In this document: one piece after another, positions 31,504-40,535 of the stretch | Layout of the letters: every line of letters begins with the position of its first letter | Numbering within the stretch: the stretch's first letter is position 1 | Origin: Desulfosarcina sp. BuS5 | Lineage (GTDB): Bacteria > Desulfobacterota > Desulfobacteria > Desulfobacterales > BuS5 | Length of the DNA stretch: 64,000 bases | Assembly: GCF_028752835.1 (NCBI RefSeq) | Contig: NZ_CP087952.1 | Span: 2,912,501 to 2,976,500 of the forward strand | Direction of reading: 5' to 3' | The notes under the pieces: generated by a model | Told to the model about the DNA's origin: nothing | Database searches by the model: none | What the model saw: the letters and a program-made list of their open reading frames with translations, nothing else | Program-made: the position numbers and the translations under genes

Positions 31504-32295
31504 ATGGATTTAGGATTAGCAGGCAAAACAGTTATCGTCACAGGCGGCGGTTCCAATATCGGTCGTTCCATTTGTCATAATTTTGCCAAAGAAAAAGTGA
31601 AACTGGTCATTGCAGAACTTGATGATACTCAAGGCGGAAAAGTTGAAGAAGAAATAAAAAATTTAGGAGCAGAAGCACTTTTTGTCAAGACTGATGTTTC
31701 CGACCATCTCCAGGTTGAAGATATGGTCAAAAAGGGAATAGACCAATTCGGCCAAGTTGATATACTTATCAACAATGTTGGCTGGAACGTGGATCAGCTC
31801 TTTCTGGAAGAGACCAGGGAAAAATGGAAAAAAATAGTGGCCATCAACTTCTGGGGGCCATTAAACTGCACCAGGGCGGTTCTTGATCATATGGTGGAAC
31901 GTAAAAAGGGCGTAATTGTAAATATAGGATCCGACGCCGGTAGAATGGGCGAATTCAGGGAAGCTGTCTATGGCGCATGTAAAGGCGGCACAATCGCATT
32001 TACCAAGGCTATAGCCAGGGAAGTCGGCAAATTCGGTATCCGGGTAAATGTAGTCTGCCCGGGACTTACTATTCCGGAAAGTGAAGACCATATCGGCAAG
32101 GATAGTCTCTGGGCCGGCGATATGATGAAAATATTTACACCCGAGGCGCAGGCCAGGGCGGCCAAAGCCTATCCCTTGCGCAAGCTGGGCAAACCCGATG
32201 AAATTGCTCAAACCGTTCTTTTTATGGCATCAAACTGTGCCGGTCATATCACCGGTCAGACACTCAGCGTAAGCGGCGGATATACAATGATGTAG
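31504..32295 (+). CDS. SDR dehydrogenase, BadH-like (2-hydroxycyclohexanecarboxyl-CoA dehydrogenase candidate)
   Basis: Short-chain dehydrogenase/reductase of 263 residues. The cofactor motif TGGGSNIGRS lies near residue 13-22, NNVGWN replaces the usual NNAG, and the catalytic Ser and Y-x3-K are seen as IGSDAGRMGE and YGACKGG. It begins after a strong AGGAGG site. Position between the BadI-like hydrolase and an acyl-CoA dehydrogenase suggests oxidation of a beta-hydroxyacyl-CoA to the beta-keto form used by the hydrolase. The substrate is inferred. Confidence 0.82.
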   Translation: MDLGLAGKTVIVTGGGSNIGRSICHNFAKEKVKLVIAELDDTQGGKVEEEIKNLGAEALFVKTDVSDHLQVEDMVKKGIDQFGQVDILINNVGWNVDQLFLEETREKWKKIVAINFWGPLNCTRAVLDHMVERKKGVIVNIGSDAGRMGEFREAVYGACKGGTIAFTKAIAREVGKFGIRVNVVCPGLTIPESEDHIGKDSLWAGDMMKIFTPEAQARAAKAYPLRKLGKPDEIAQTVLFMASNCAGHITGQTLSVSGGYTMM

Positions 32296-32327
32296 AAAAT
32301 ATTATTACAAAAAGGGAGAGTTTCAGG

Positions 32328-33491
32328 ATGGATTTCAGACTGTCAAAAGAGCTTGAAATGTTAAGAGATGCAGTGCGTGATTTTGCTGATAAAAAGATAG
32401 CCCCCTATGCTGATGAATGGGATAACAATAATTACCTGCCCCATGAGGAAGTACTCAAACCGATGGGAGAGCTTGGTTTTTTCGGCGCCGTTATACCTGA
32501 GGAATACGGTGGTGAGGATATGGGCTGGATGGCGGCCGTTATTATCACCGAAGAGATTGCGCGCGTCTCCGCTTCAATCAGGATCCAGGTAAATATGCAG
32601 TCGATCGGTTCGGCTTACACTATCTGCACCTACGGCACGGAAGAGCTGAAAAAAAAATATGTTCCCAAACTGGTTAAAGCGGAATATCTGGGAGGTTTTG
32701 CCATCACGGAACCTGATGCAGGTTCGGATGTAATGTCGATGCAGTTGACGGCGGATGATTGTGGCGACCATTGGCTGCTGAACGGCTCCAAAACATGGAT
32801 TTCGAATGCAAATTGCGCCGATCTGCTTGTTTGTTATGCCTACACGGATCGTTCAAAAAAGAGTAAAGGCCTTTCCTGTTTCCTGATAGAGCCAAAAAAC
32901 TTTGCCGGAATAACAACTTCATCCCTTGGAAAGCTAGGAGTCCATTCATCACCAACGGGTGAAATATTTTTTAATAATGCAAAGGTGCCTAAAGAGAATA
33001 TACTTGGGCAGCCGGGAGACGGGGCAAAAATTGTATTCAGTTCTCTTAACCAGACCAGGATTTCTGCCGCCGCAGGTTCTATCGGCGCGGCCCGGGGCTG
33101 CTATGAACTGGCCGTAAAATACTGTAAGGAGCGCAAACAGTTCGGCCGGGAAATCGGCAAATTCCAGATGACCCAGGATCTCATTGCCCAAATGTCGGCT
33201 GAAATAGAAGCCGCCCGACTTCTGGTTTACATGGCGGCTGATCGAAAAGATAAGGGCCACCTTAATAATGGCCTGGATGTGGCCCAGGCAAAATATCTGG
33301 CGGCAGAGGTTGCTCTCAAATGTTCCCATACCGCGATGAAGATCATGGGCGCTTATGGCTATTCAACCGAATACCCACTGGCCCGTTTTTACCGGGATAT
33401 TCCCAGTCTCTTCATTGTCGAAGGTTCTGCCAATATATGTAAACAGATTATAGCCATGGATCAATTGGGATACCGTAAGGCCAATAGATAA
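32328..33491 (+). CDS. Acyl-CoA dehydrogenase (second copy), glutaryl-CoA dehydrogenase-like
   Basis: FAD enzyme of 387 residues. Signatures include GGFAITEPDAGSDVMSM, WISNA, GYSTEYPLARFYRD and VEGSANICK, with Glu as probable base. The overall sequence recalls the non-decarboxylating glutaryl-CoA dehydrogenase of Desulfococcus multivorans and the related cyclohex-1-ene carboxyl-CoA dehydrogenases of Syntrophus, as far as memory allows. In the first case the product would be glutaconyl-CoA, which suits the decarboxylase beta subunit encoded at 35982. A GGGAGAG site precedes the start. Confidence 0.85.
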   Translation: MDFRLSKELEMLRDAVRDFADKKIAPYADEWDNNNYLPHEEVLKPMGELGFFGAVIPEEYGGEDMGWMAAVIITEEIARVSASIRIQVNMQSIGSAYTICTYGTEELKKKYVPKLVKAEYLGGFAITEPDAGSDVMSMQLTADDCGDHWLLNGSKTWISNANCADLLVCYAYTDRSKKSKGLSCFLIEPKNFAGITTSSLGKLGVHSSPTGEIFFNNAKVPKENILGQPGDGAKIVFSSLNQTRISAAAGSIGAARGCYELAVKYCKERKQFGREIGKFQMTQDLIAQMSAEIEAARLLVYMAADRKDKGHLNNGLDVAQAKYLAAEVALKCSHTAMKIMGAYGYSTEYPLARFYRDIPSLFIVEGSANICKQIIAMDQLGYRKANR

Positions 33492-33513
33492 AAATTTAGG
33501 GGAGATATTGATA

Positions 33514-33948
33514 ATGGTTTCAACAGATATAACGACTATTCCTCTCAGGAAAGGCTTCTGGACAAACATGCGGGATGGTAATGAGCAGACAAGATTAATA
33601 GGCAGCAGATGTTCTTCCTGCGGAGAAATTTTTTTTCCAAAAAAAGAGAAAAACTGGTGTGTGCACTGTAACAGGCCTACACTCGAAGAGACGACTTTAA
33701 GCAATAAGGGGAAGATTGCCACCTACAGTGTTGTAATGCAGCAACCGGGCGGTGGTTTTTATAAAGGCCCGGTTCCTTACGCTTATGGCTGCGTTGATGT
33801 GGAAGACGGGATAAGGATTGAAACCCTATTATCCGCCGATAATTTTGATCAACTTGAAGTAGATATGGATGTTGAGCTGGTAATTGAAAAATTTTATAAT
33901 GATGACGACGGCAATGAGGTTGTGACATTCAAATTTAAACCTGTTTAA
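33514..33948 (+). CDS. DUF35 / Zn-ribbon OB-fold protein, thiolase partner
   Basis: Acyl-CoA-associated OB-fold protein of 144 residues. The N-terminal zinc ribbon (CSSC near residue 31 and CVHC near 47) precedes an OB-fold with GPVPYAYGCVDVEDG. DUF35 proteins form complexes with SCP2-type thiolases, here encoded 58 bases downstream, as with BbsA and BbsB in anaerobic toluene degradation. The ATG at 33514, preceded by GGGGAG, is preferred over the upstream TTG. Confidence 0.87.
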   Translation: MVSTDITTIPLRKGFWTNMRDGNEQTRLIGSRCSSCGEIFFPKKEKNWCVHCNRPTLEETTLSNKGKIATYSVVMQQPGGGFYKGPVPYAYGCVDVEDGIRIETLLSADNFDQLEVDMDVELVIEKFYNDDDGNEVVTFKFKPV

Positions 33949-33964
33949 AAAAAATTCATTGTAT

Positions 33965-33986
33965 GGGCGAACCCTTGTGGTCGCCC
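33965..33986. repeat. 22-base imperfect palindrome
   Basis: GGGCGAACC and GGTCGCCC form a stem with a CTTGT loop, between the DUF35 and thiolase genes. Same intergenic palindrome style as those at 31454 and 35167. Confidence 0.7.
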
Positions 33987-34005
33987 TCTATTGAAGGATA
34001 TAAAG

Positions 34006-35169
34006 ATGAAAAAAATGAATGAGATGCGGGAAGTTTTTGTCGCCGGTATAGGCCTTGTGCCATGGGGAGTTTACGAAAATAAAGAACATTACGATTTCGG
34101 AAGCGACGCCGTGTTCAACGCCCTGAAAGATGCTGAAATGGAATGGAAGGACATCCAGGCTGCTTTCATCGGAAGTGTTTACCAGGGAACCGGATCCGGC
34201 CATCAGGTAATTAAAGAGGTGGGTCAAACAGGGATACCGATAGTAAATATCGAAAACGCATGTTCCAGCGGCAGTTCGGCCTTCAGGCTTGCCTACCAGA
34301 TGATTGCGGCGGAAATTTATGATATTGTCATTGCTGTGGGTATGGAAAAGATGCCTAAAGGGCCTATTAAGAGCACTGCCTTTCGTCCATGGGAGCTTGC
34401 TTCCGGATTTAACGTGCAGATGGCTAATTATGCCAATGAGGCGGTTGAATATATGCATGAAACCGGTGCCTCGGTCGAAGACTTTGCGCGTGTAACTGTA
34501 AAAAACCGTAAAAACGGGGCGCTGAACCCGAATGCAAGATTCCGGAAACCGGTTACACTGGAAGAAGTAATGGAATCGAGAATGGTGTCAACCCCGTTAA
34601 GGCTTTTCCACTGCTGTCCCCTTGCAGACGGCGCTGCAGCAGCTGTTCTTTGCAGCAAAAACAAATTAAAATCAATAAAAAGAAGCATAATTGTAGCTGC
34701 CTCTACCCTGACCTCAGGTGTTTATGGAGAAGGTATAATGATGTGCGGCACAGTTAACAGCTTAAAATTTCCGGCTAAAAGTGGTATAGTAAAGCTGTCG
34801 GCGGATCAGGCTTATGAAATCGCCGGTTACGGCCCCGAAGATATGGATGTTGTTCAGGCCTATGATACAATGGCTCCGGCTGAACTGTGGGATATTGAAA
34901 AGCTCGGATTCTGCCGGAACGGCGAAGCTCCCGGACTTTTAAAAGAAGGCGCTTTTGATATAGACGGGAATATACCTGTAAACACAGATGGCGGACTAAT
35001 GTCCCGCGGCCATCCCCTGGGCGCAACCGGGCTTGGACAGATTTGTGAAATCATAAACCAGTTGCGCGGCGAAGCAGGTAAAAGGCAGGTAAATAATCCC
35101 AGGATCGGACTCGCACATTCCATGGGAGCAGGACCCAACAGTTCGGTCACTATTTTAAAAAAAAAATAA
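34006..35169 (+). CDS. SCP2-type thiolase
   Basis: Thiolase-superfamily protein of 387 residues. The nucleophilic Cys lies in NIENACSSGSSA (near residue 86), and the GHPLGATG histidine motif near 340; the C-terminus has AHSMGAGPNSS instead of the second Cys motif, as in lipid-transfer or SCP2-type thiolases. Paired with a DUF35 gene, it probably cleaves a beta-ketoacyl-CoA. The ATG at 34006 has AAGGA 8 bases upstream. The stop codon falls inside a 36-base palindrome. Confidence 0.9.
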   Translation: MKKMNEMREVFVAGIGLVPWGVYENKEHYDFGSDAVFNALKDAEMEWKDIQAAFIGSVYQGTGSGHQVIKEVGQTGIPIVNIENACSSGSSAFRLAYQMIAAEIYDIVIAVGMEKMPKGPIKSTAFRPWELASGFNVQMANYANEAVEYMHETGASVEDFARVTVKNRKNGALNPNARFRKPVTLEEVMESRMVSTPLRLFHCCPLADGAAAAVLCSKNKLKSIKRSIIVAASTLTSGVYGEGIMMCGTVNSLKFPAKSGIVKLSADQAYEIAGYGPEDMDVVQAYDTMAPAELWDIEKLGFCRNGEAPGLLKEGAFDIDGNIPVNTDGGLMSRGHPLGATGLGQICEIINQLRGEAGKRQVNNPRIGLAHSMGAGPNSSVTILKKK

Positions 35170-35202
35170 TGTAAGGGTTCAAAATTTTGAACCCTTACAT
35201 TA
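35167..35202. repeat. Perfect 36-base palindrome
   Basis: TAATGTAAGGGTTCAAAA followed by its exact reverse complement. It overlaps the thiolase stop and ends 18 bases before the next start. A hairpin in the mRNA between two genes is expected. Confidence 0.9.
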
Positions 35203-35219
35203 AAACCAAGGAGGTATAA

Positions 35220-35837
35220 ATGAAAGTTCTAGCTGTAAACGGGAGTCACAGGCCGGGCCATAACACAGCCGCAATGCTGAATATGGTGCTTGATGAGGTT
35301 AAGGCGGAAGGCTTTGAAACAGAGCTGATTGAGCTTTACGAACATGAAATCAAACTTTGTAAATCATGCAATAAATGCCTCGTGAAGCCGGAATGCTCAA
35401 TCAAGGATGACGATATGCCCATGATAATAGATAAGCTGCTTGCGGCGGATGCGATCATTCTTGGCTCTCCCGTCTATTTCGGCAATGTAAGCGGCATTAT
35501 GAAAATATTTATCGACCGCTCACGATCCATGCATATGTGCAAAAATGCCCTTGACGGTAAAATAGGAGCAGCGTTGACCCATGCGGGCCTGCGAAACGGG
35601 GGGCAGGAAATGACACAAATGATCCTTGAGAGATTTCTCCAGTGCCACGGTCTGCATGTTGTTGAAGCCCGGGATCCGGAAACAGGGATTTTCAACGGCG
35701 GCCCCCTTGGAACAATGTTCGACTCCATGGCCGGCGAAAATATAAAATGGAAAAAGGATGTATCAGAGGATACTCTAACAGCAAAAACATGCAGCTCTTT
35801 GGGTAAAAATATAGTGCGATTACTGAAACAAAAATAA
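35220..35837 (+). CDS. Flavodoxin-fold iron-sulfur flavoprotein
   Basis: NADPH-dependent FMN reductase-like protein of 205 residues. The FMN phosphate loop is NGSHRPGHNTA at residues 7-17, GSPVYFGNVSG binds the isoalloxazine ring, and a compact cysteine motif CKSCNKCLVKPEC (residues about 47-59) suggests an iron-sulfur cluster as in Isf-type flavoproteins. It may move electrons for the dehydrogenases around it. A GGAGG site precedes the start. Confidence 0.88.
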   Translation: MKVLAVNGSHRPGHNTAAMLNMVLDEVKAEGFETELIELYEHEIKLCKSCNKCLVKPECSIKDDDMPMIIDKLLAADAIILGSPVYFGNVSGIMKIFIDRSRSMHMCKNALDGKIGAALTHAGLRNGGQEMTQMILERFLQCHGLHVVEARDPETGIFNGGPLGTMFDSMAGENIKWKKDVSEDTLTAKTCSSLGKNIVRLLKQK

Positions 35838-35955
35838 ATTTCATATATAGATTTCCACATAATAATTTCACTGCGTTATCGGTCGTCGGAGGTAGAGACG
35901 CAAAATTTTGCGTCTCTACCTCCTCCGGCCTTGTGCCGAATTTTAAAAACCTATA
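35838..35955. repeat. Dispersed hairpin repeat, copy 7, with nested palindrome
   Basis: The core GCGTTATCGGTCGTCGGAGG and CCTCCGGCCTTGTG flank a perfect 36-base palindrome at 35888-35923 of the GTAGAGACGC...GCGTCTCTAC type. This nested unit occupies the same site as the one in copy 1. The whole lies before the decarboxylase gene. Confidence 0.8.
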
Positions 35956-35981
35956 AGCACCGAGACGAGGGAGTTCAGGTT

Positions 35982-37109
35982 ATGTCGGATCTACTAATAA
36001 AGTTTTTGTCCAACACAGGCTATGCGCTGGTAACTTATCGCAACCTTATAATGATTTTTATCGGGTTGTTCTTCATATACCTTGCCATAGCAAAAAAATG
36101 TGAGCCGCTTCTCCTGGTGCCGATAGGATTCGGTATATTATTAGGCAATATACCGGTATTCAAAGGATTTGGACTGGGTCTGTATGAGGATGGCTCGGTA
36201 TTGCATTTTCTTTATTTCGGGGTCACAACCGGCATGTATCCATCACTGGTTTTTCTGGGCCTGGGAGCCATGACCGATTTTTCCTCATTGCTGGCCAGAC
36301 CTGTATTAATGCTTCTGGGAGCTGCCGCCCAAATAGGAATTTTTTTTACTCTTCTTGGAGCTCTTTTTTTTGGCTTTGATCCTAAAGAAGCTGCCTCCAT
36401 AGCGATTATCGGGGGCGCTGACGGGCCGACATCAATTTTTCTTACCGCCAGATTAGCGCCGCACCTCATAGGTTCGGTTGCCATAGCGGCCTATTCCTAC
36501 ATGGCTCTGATACCGGTTATTCAGCCGCCGATTATGAAACTTCTTACCACCCACAAAGAGAGACTTATAAGTATGGGGGTGCTGCGTGAAATTTCACAAA
36601 AAGAAAAAATAATTTTTCCGATAGTCGCTTTTCTGCTCTGCTGTTTTATTGCTCCGGCGGCCTTACCGCTTCTGGGTATGCTCTTTTTCGGCAATCTTTT
36701 AAAGGAGTGTACTGTAACCGAACGTCTGGCCAACACCGCCCGCAATGCAATTATAGATATAGCGACCATATTGCTGGGGGTAATCGTAGGCGCAAGCACC
36801 CAGGGTGACAGATTCCTAACACAACAGTCCCTTGGGATATTTCTATTGGGAGCGATTGCATTCAGCATTGCAACCGCATCGGGCATTATATTCGCCAAAA
36901 TAATGAACCTGTTTATGAAACAAAAGATAAATCCACTTTTGGGGGCCGCAGGGGTTTCAGCAGTGCCTGGTTCCGCCCGCGAGGCCCATTTATTGGCTCT
37001 TAAGGAAGACCACACGAATTTCCTGCTGATGCATGCCATTGCATGCAACTCTTCGGGAGTTATCGGCTCTGCCATCGCGGCGGGAGTTTTATGGAGTTTT
37101 TTTAATTAA
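35982..37109 (+). CDS. Na+-transporting carboxylic/acyl-CoA decarboxylase beta subunit
   Basis: Integral membrane subunit (375 residues, about nine to eleven segments) of the biotin-dependent decarboxylase sodium pumps (OadB/GcdB/MmdB). The central motif GGADGPTSIFLTARLAP carries the Na+-binding Asp, followed by AAYSYMALIPVIQPPIMK; the C-terminus has GVIGSAIAAG. The subfamily substrate cannot be read directly. The neighbourhood (glutaryl-CoA dehydrogenase-like and glutaconate CoA-transferase-like genes) points to glutaconyl-CoA. The alpha, biotin-carrier and small subunits are not in the window. Start ATG at 35982 was chosen for the GAGGGAG upstream. Confidence 0.9.
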   Translation: MSDLLIKFLSNTGYALVTYRNLIMIFIGLFFIYLAIAKKCEPLLLVPIGFGILLGNIPVFKGFGLGLYEDGSVLHFLYFGVTTGMYPSLVFLGLGAMTDFSSLLARPVLMLLGAAAQIGIFFTLLGALFFGFDPKEAASIAIIGGADGPTSIFLTARLAPHLIGSVAIAAYSYMALIPVIQPPIMKLLTTHKERLISMGVLREISQKEKIIFPIVAFLLCCFIAPAALPLLGMLFFGNLLKECTVTERLANTARNAIIDIATILLGVIVGASTQGDRFLTQQSLGIFLLGAIAFSIATASGIIFAKIMNLFMKQKINPLLGAAGVSAVPGSAREAHLLALKEDHTNFLLMHAIACNSSGVIGSAIAAGVLWSFFN

Positions 37110-37114
37110 TTATT

Positions 37115-37519
37115 ATGGAAAAAAAAATTTACGATTATTTGTATCAAAAAGCAGAAGCTATCCCGGTATGGAAATACCTGGGAGCTCGTTTGTCAAAATT
37201 ATCAAAAGGCGCTGCCCGGGTTGAGCTGCCGCATAATACCAAACTGGGCAATTCCATGCAGGCTCTCCAGGGAGGCATAACAACGGCTATAGCCGACGCC
37301 GCAGGCGGGTGGGCCTTGCTTACTCTTGCTAAACCAGGCATCAAGATATCGACGGTTGAGTTAAAAATCAGCTTTCTGCTGCCGATTCGTGAAGATGTGG
37401 TTGCAGAAGGAAAAGTAGAACGTTTGGGATCTGCAATAGGGACATCGAGCATTAAGGTTAAATTCATGGACGGCAGAACAGCCGCAGTCGGCATCGGCAC
37501 CTATTATTTGAAAGATTGA
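37115..37519 (+). CDS. PaaI-type hotdog-fold thioesterase
   Basis: Acyl-CoA thioesterase-like protein of 134 residues with the hotdog central-helix signature NSMQALQGGITTAIADAAGGWA (residues about 45-66), where the usual HGG is QGG. Such enzymes release CoA from stalled thioesters. It follows the decarboxylase gene by 5 bases, so the two are cotranscribed. Confidence 0.83.
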   Translation: MEKKIYDYLYQKAEAIPVWKYLGARLSKLSKGAARVELPHNTKLGNSMQALQGGITTAIADAAGGWALLTLAKPGIKISTVELKISFLLPIREDVVAEGKVERLGSAIGTSSIKVKFMDGRTAAVGIGTYYLKD

Positions 37520-37526
37520 AAAAAAA

Positions 37527-37982
37527 ATGGATCAAAAATACTTTGAAGACCTGCAGTTAGGCGATCAGGATCAGACCGTGGGAAGAACCATAACAGAGGC
37601 GGATATAGTAAATTTTGCGGGATTGTCCGGTGATTTTAATCCTATTCATATGGATCAGGCCTTTGCAGAGAAAACTTTTTTTAAAAAAAGGATAGCACAC
37701 GGGATCCTGGTTTTTTCCGTTGCGTCCGGGCTATTTACCCAAAGCGAAATGAACACTTTTATGAAAAAAAGCGTTATCGCATTAATGGAGATTAAATGGA
37801 AATTCCTGAAACCGGTTTTTATAGGAGACACTATTCATCTTGAAGTAGAAATCATCGAAAAAAAGGAAACAAGCAAGCCCGATCGGGGGATTGTTATATT
37901 AAAAAGAACTGTTGTAAATCAAAAAGGCGATGCCGTTCAGGAAGGTGATATTATCATGATGATCAGGCGCAGGCCTATATAA
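37527..37982 (+). CDS. MaoC-like (R)-hydratase
   Basis: Hotdog-fold enoyl-CoA hydratase of 151 residues. The hydratase motif is visible as FAGLSGDFNPIHMDQAFAEKTFFKKRIAHGILV (Asp and His as catalytic pair, near residues 36-41). It would hydrate a 2-enoyl-CoA to the 3-hydroxy form. The stop overlaps the next frame (TAATG). Confidence 0.9.
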   Translation: MDQKYFEDLQLGDQDQTVGRTITEADIVNFAGLSGDFNPIHMDQAFAEKTFFKKRIAHGILVFSVASGLFTQSEMNTFMKKSVIALMEIKWKFLKPVFIGDTIHLEVEIIEKKETSKPDRGIVILKRTVVNQKGDAVQEGDIIMMIRRRPI

Positions 37983-37996
37983 TGAGGTTTTTAAAA

Positions 37997-38737
37997 ATGG
38001 ATTTAACAGGAAGAGTCGCAGTTGTAACCGGTGCCGGAAGCGGGCTGGGGAGAGCTATATCTTACAGGCTGGCGGAAAACGGCGCTAAAGTTGTAGTAAA
38101 TGACGTTGTTGAAGAGCAGGGCAATCTTACCGTAGAGAATATAAAATCAAAAAATGGTGAAGCGGTTTTTTCACAAACGGATATTTCCAAATGGGACGGG
38201 GCCAAAGATTTAATCAAAAAGGCCAAAGAGACCTTCGGCAAAATTGATATCCTGGTTAATAATGCCGGCATAACCCGCGATATGCTGCTAAGGGATATGG
38301 AGGAAGATGACTGGGACAAGGTCCTTGATATAAATCTTAAAGGAGCCTTTAATTGCTGCAAGTTCGCCACTCCGTATATGGTGGAACAGAAATACGGCAA
38401 AATAGTAAATCTTTCTTCCAGGGCGCATCTGGGCAACCCTGGTCAGGCCAATTATTCTGCTTCCAAGGCCGGCATAATCGGACTTACCCGTTCATTGTCC
38501 CTTGAATTCGGCCGCTATAATATTAATGTCAATGCTGTTGCTCCGGGCATGGTTAATACGGAAGGCATCAAAGCCCTTAAAAAATATGATATGATAGTCG
38601 AAAGAGCTTTAAAGGTTACACCCTTAAAAAGAATAGGAGAACCCGAAGATGTGGCCAACCTGGTTCACTTTCTGGTCAGTGATTATTCAAGCTATATAAC
38701 CGGTGAAATTATTCACATAACAGGCGGAAGATACTAG
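37997..38737 (+). CDS. FabG-like 3-oxoacyl reductase / hydroxyacyl-CoA dehydrogenase
   Basis: Classical SDR of 246 residues: TGAGSGLGRAIS cofactor loop near residue 11-22, NNAGI, a Ser in VNLSSRAHLG, YSASKAG catalytic Tyr-Lys near 151-155, and PGMVNTE. It could act on the 3-hydroxyacyl-CoA made by the MaoC hydratase. The ATG at 37997 has GAGG 9 bases upstream; an ATG at 37982 overlapping the maoC stop is the alternative. Confidence 0.9.
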   Translation: MDLTGRVAVVTGAGSGLGRAISYRLAENGAKVVVNDVVEEQGNLTVENIKSKNGEAVFSQTDISKWDGAKDLIKKAKETFGKIDILVNNAGITRDMLLRDMEEDDWDKVLDINLKGAFNCCKFATPYMVEQKYGKIVNLSSRAHLGNPGQANYSASKAGIIGLTRSLSLEFGRYNINVNAVAPGMVNTEGIKALKKYDMIVERALKVTPLKRIGEPEDVANLVHFLVSDYSSYITGEIIHITGGRY

Positions 38738-38741
38738 CTTT

Positions 38742-40535
38742 ATGGAAAGAATGCAAAAACTGCTGCACGATCCGATCTTTTCCGTTCAGGGATCGGAAAC
38801 AGGCTCAAAAGTTATGCCGCTGAAAGAAGCAGTGAGCAGATATGTAAAGCAGGGCATGATGATACATACCTGCCAGACAAGCATCCGCTGGTGCCATGCA
38901 ATTTTTAATGAGATTGCAAGACAGTTCTGGGGCAAAAGAGGCGATTTTACCCTGGCCGGTATTTCAATGAACTTCCCCCATGCGGTGCTTGTTCACGGCG
39001 GACTGGTCAAAAAAATGATCACCAGTTATTTTGGCGATCCCTACATCGTGCCGAGCCCAAACAGGGTGTTTCAGAAGGCCGTAAAAGAAGGAACCCTTGA
39101 GATTGAGCATTGGTCCATCTATACCATAACCCTCCGTCTGCAGGCCGCAGCCCTTAACCTTCCATTCCTTCCCACCCATTCGCTTTTGGGGAGCACAATG
39201 GAGCAGGATAATAAAAAGGATCTCGTTGTCATGGATGATCCTTTGCGTGAAGGAGAAAAAATAGCCCTGGTAAGCGCCCTGCAACCCGATCTTACCATAG
39301 CTCATGGATGGCTTGCCGATTCTGAAGGGAATGCCGTTTTCCTTGCTCCCCTTGGTGAAAATATAAAGGGAGCGCTCGGCAGCAAAAAAGGTGTAATCCT
39401 TACAGTAGAAAAAATCGTGCCCACGGAAAAACTAAGGAAGTATTCACATATGGTAAAACTGCCTGGCACCTATGTGAAAAGCGTCTCGGAAGTTCCTTTT
39501 GGGGCGCATCCCAGTGGTTTGTCTCGCACAGGTCTGGATGAACTGGATCTCTATAGTGAAGATTACGCTTTTATCGAAGAGGTCCACCAGGCCGGCAAAA
39601 ACAAGGATTCATTTCAGGCCTGGATAGATAAATGGGTCCTTTCATGTTCCGATCATGAAGACTATCTGGCTAAACTGGGTCATGAGAGGATTCAGAGGCT
39701 GACCGGGCAGTCGAATCCTGAATCCTGGCGCGTTAATTTTTCAAGTCTTGAAAAAATAATAGATGATGAAAAGTATACGCCGATTGAAATGGCAATGGTT
39801 GTAATGGCCAGGATACTGGCGCAGAAAGTCAAAAAAGATAAACATAAAACCCTTCTGGCGGGCGCAGGGATTGCCAACCTTGCTTCCTGGCTCTGTTTTT
39901 ACAAACTGAAGCAGGAAGATTATCCCCTGGAATTGATGGCTGAGATAGGGATGTACGGGTATGTGCCCTGCCCCACCGAACCGATTCTTTTCAATACCAG
40001 CAATTTCGCAACCTGCAAGATAACAACCGATATCCCGACCATTATGGGCCTGTTTGTGGGCGGCATAAAAGCGAACTGCATAGGCGCGCTCGGCGCGGCA
40101 CAGATAGATCAACACGGCAGCATAAATACCACAAAAATGGATCAGGATAATGTTATTGTAGGCTCCGGTGGGGCCAATGATGTGTGCAGTGTTGCTAAAG
40201 ATGTTGTAGCAATTCTGCCCCAGTCATCGGACAGGCTCATAGAGGATGTATATTACATCACTTCTCCAGGAAAAAATGTCAGTACAGTGGTATCAACCAT
40301 GGGAATTTTTGAAAAAACAGCTAATGATTCGGGCTTCACCTTAACCGGGTATTTTCCCTCAAACGAAGGAAACCTGGAAAAAATCATAGAAAAATTCCAG
40401 AAAAAATCAAGCTGGTCCTTTAATATTGGGAAAAACTTAAAAGAGATAAAACCTCCTGCGCATGATGAGTTGAAAATGCTCAGGATATTCGATCCAAACC
40501 GCTACTACCTTGGAGCATTGAATAATGAATATTAG
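38742..40535 (+). CDS. Fused family I CoA-transferase, glutaconate CoA-transferase-like
   Basis: Protein of 597 residues that looks like the alpha and beta subunits of a family I CoA-transferase joined. The N-half (to about residue 310) has GctA-like features such as FTLAGISMNFPHAVLVHGG and the C-half GctB-like ones such as ELMAEIGMYGYVPCPTEP with a candidate catalytic Glu, GALGAAQIDQHGSINTT and VVGSGGANDVCS-type loops. The reaction would be exchange of CoA between a dicarboxylate and acetyl-CoA. GctA and GctB are usually separate polypeptides. Substrate is inferred from the neighbours. Confidence 0.82.
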   Translation: MERMQKLLHDPIFSVQGSETGSKVMPLKEAVSRYVKQGMMIHTCQTSIRWCHAIFNEIARQFWGKRGDFTLAGISMNFPHAVLVHGGLVKKMITSYFGDPYIVPSPNRVFQKAVKEGTLEIEHWSIYTITLRLQAAALNLPFLPTHSLLGSTMEQDNKKDLVVMDDPLREGEKIALVSALQPDLTIAHGWLADSEGNAVFLAPLGENIKGALGSKKGVILTVEKIVPTEKLRKYSHMVKLPGTYVKSVSEVPFGAHPSGLSRTGLDELDLYSEDYAFIEEVHQAGKNKDSFQAWIDKWVLSCSDHEDYLAKLGHERIQRLTGQSNPESWRVNFSSLEKIIDDEKYTPIEMAMVVMARILAQKVKKDKHKTLLAGAGIANLASWLCFYKLKQEDYPLELMAEIGMYGYVPCPTEPILFNTSNFATCKITTDIPTIMGLFVGGIKANCIGALGAAQIDQHGSINTTKMDQDNVIVGSGGANDVCSVAKDVVAILPQSSDRLIEDVYYITSPGKNVSTVVSTMGIFEKTANDSGFTLTGYFPSNEGNLEKIIEKFQKKSSWSFNIGKNLKEIKPPAHDELKMLRIFDPNRYYLGALNNEY

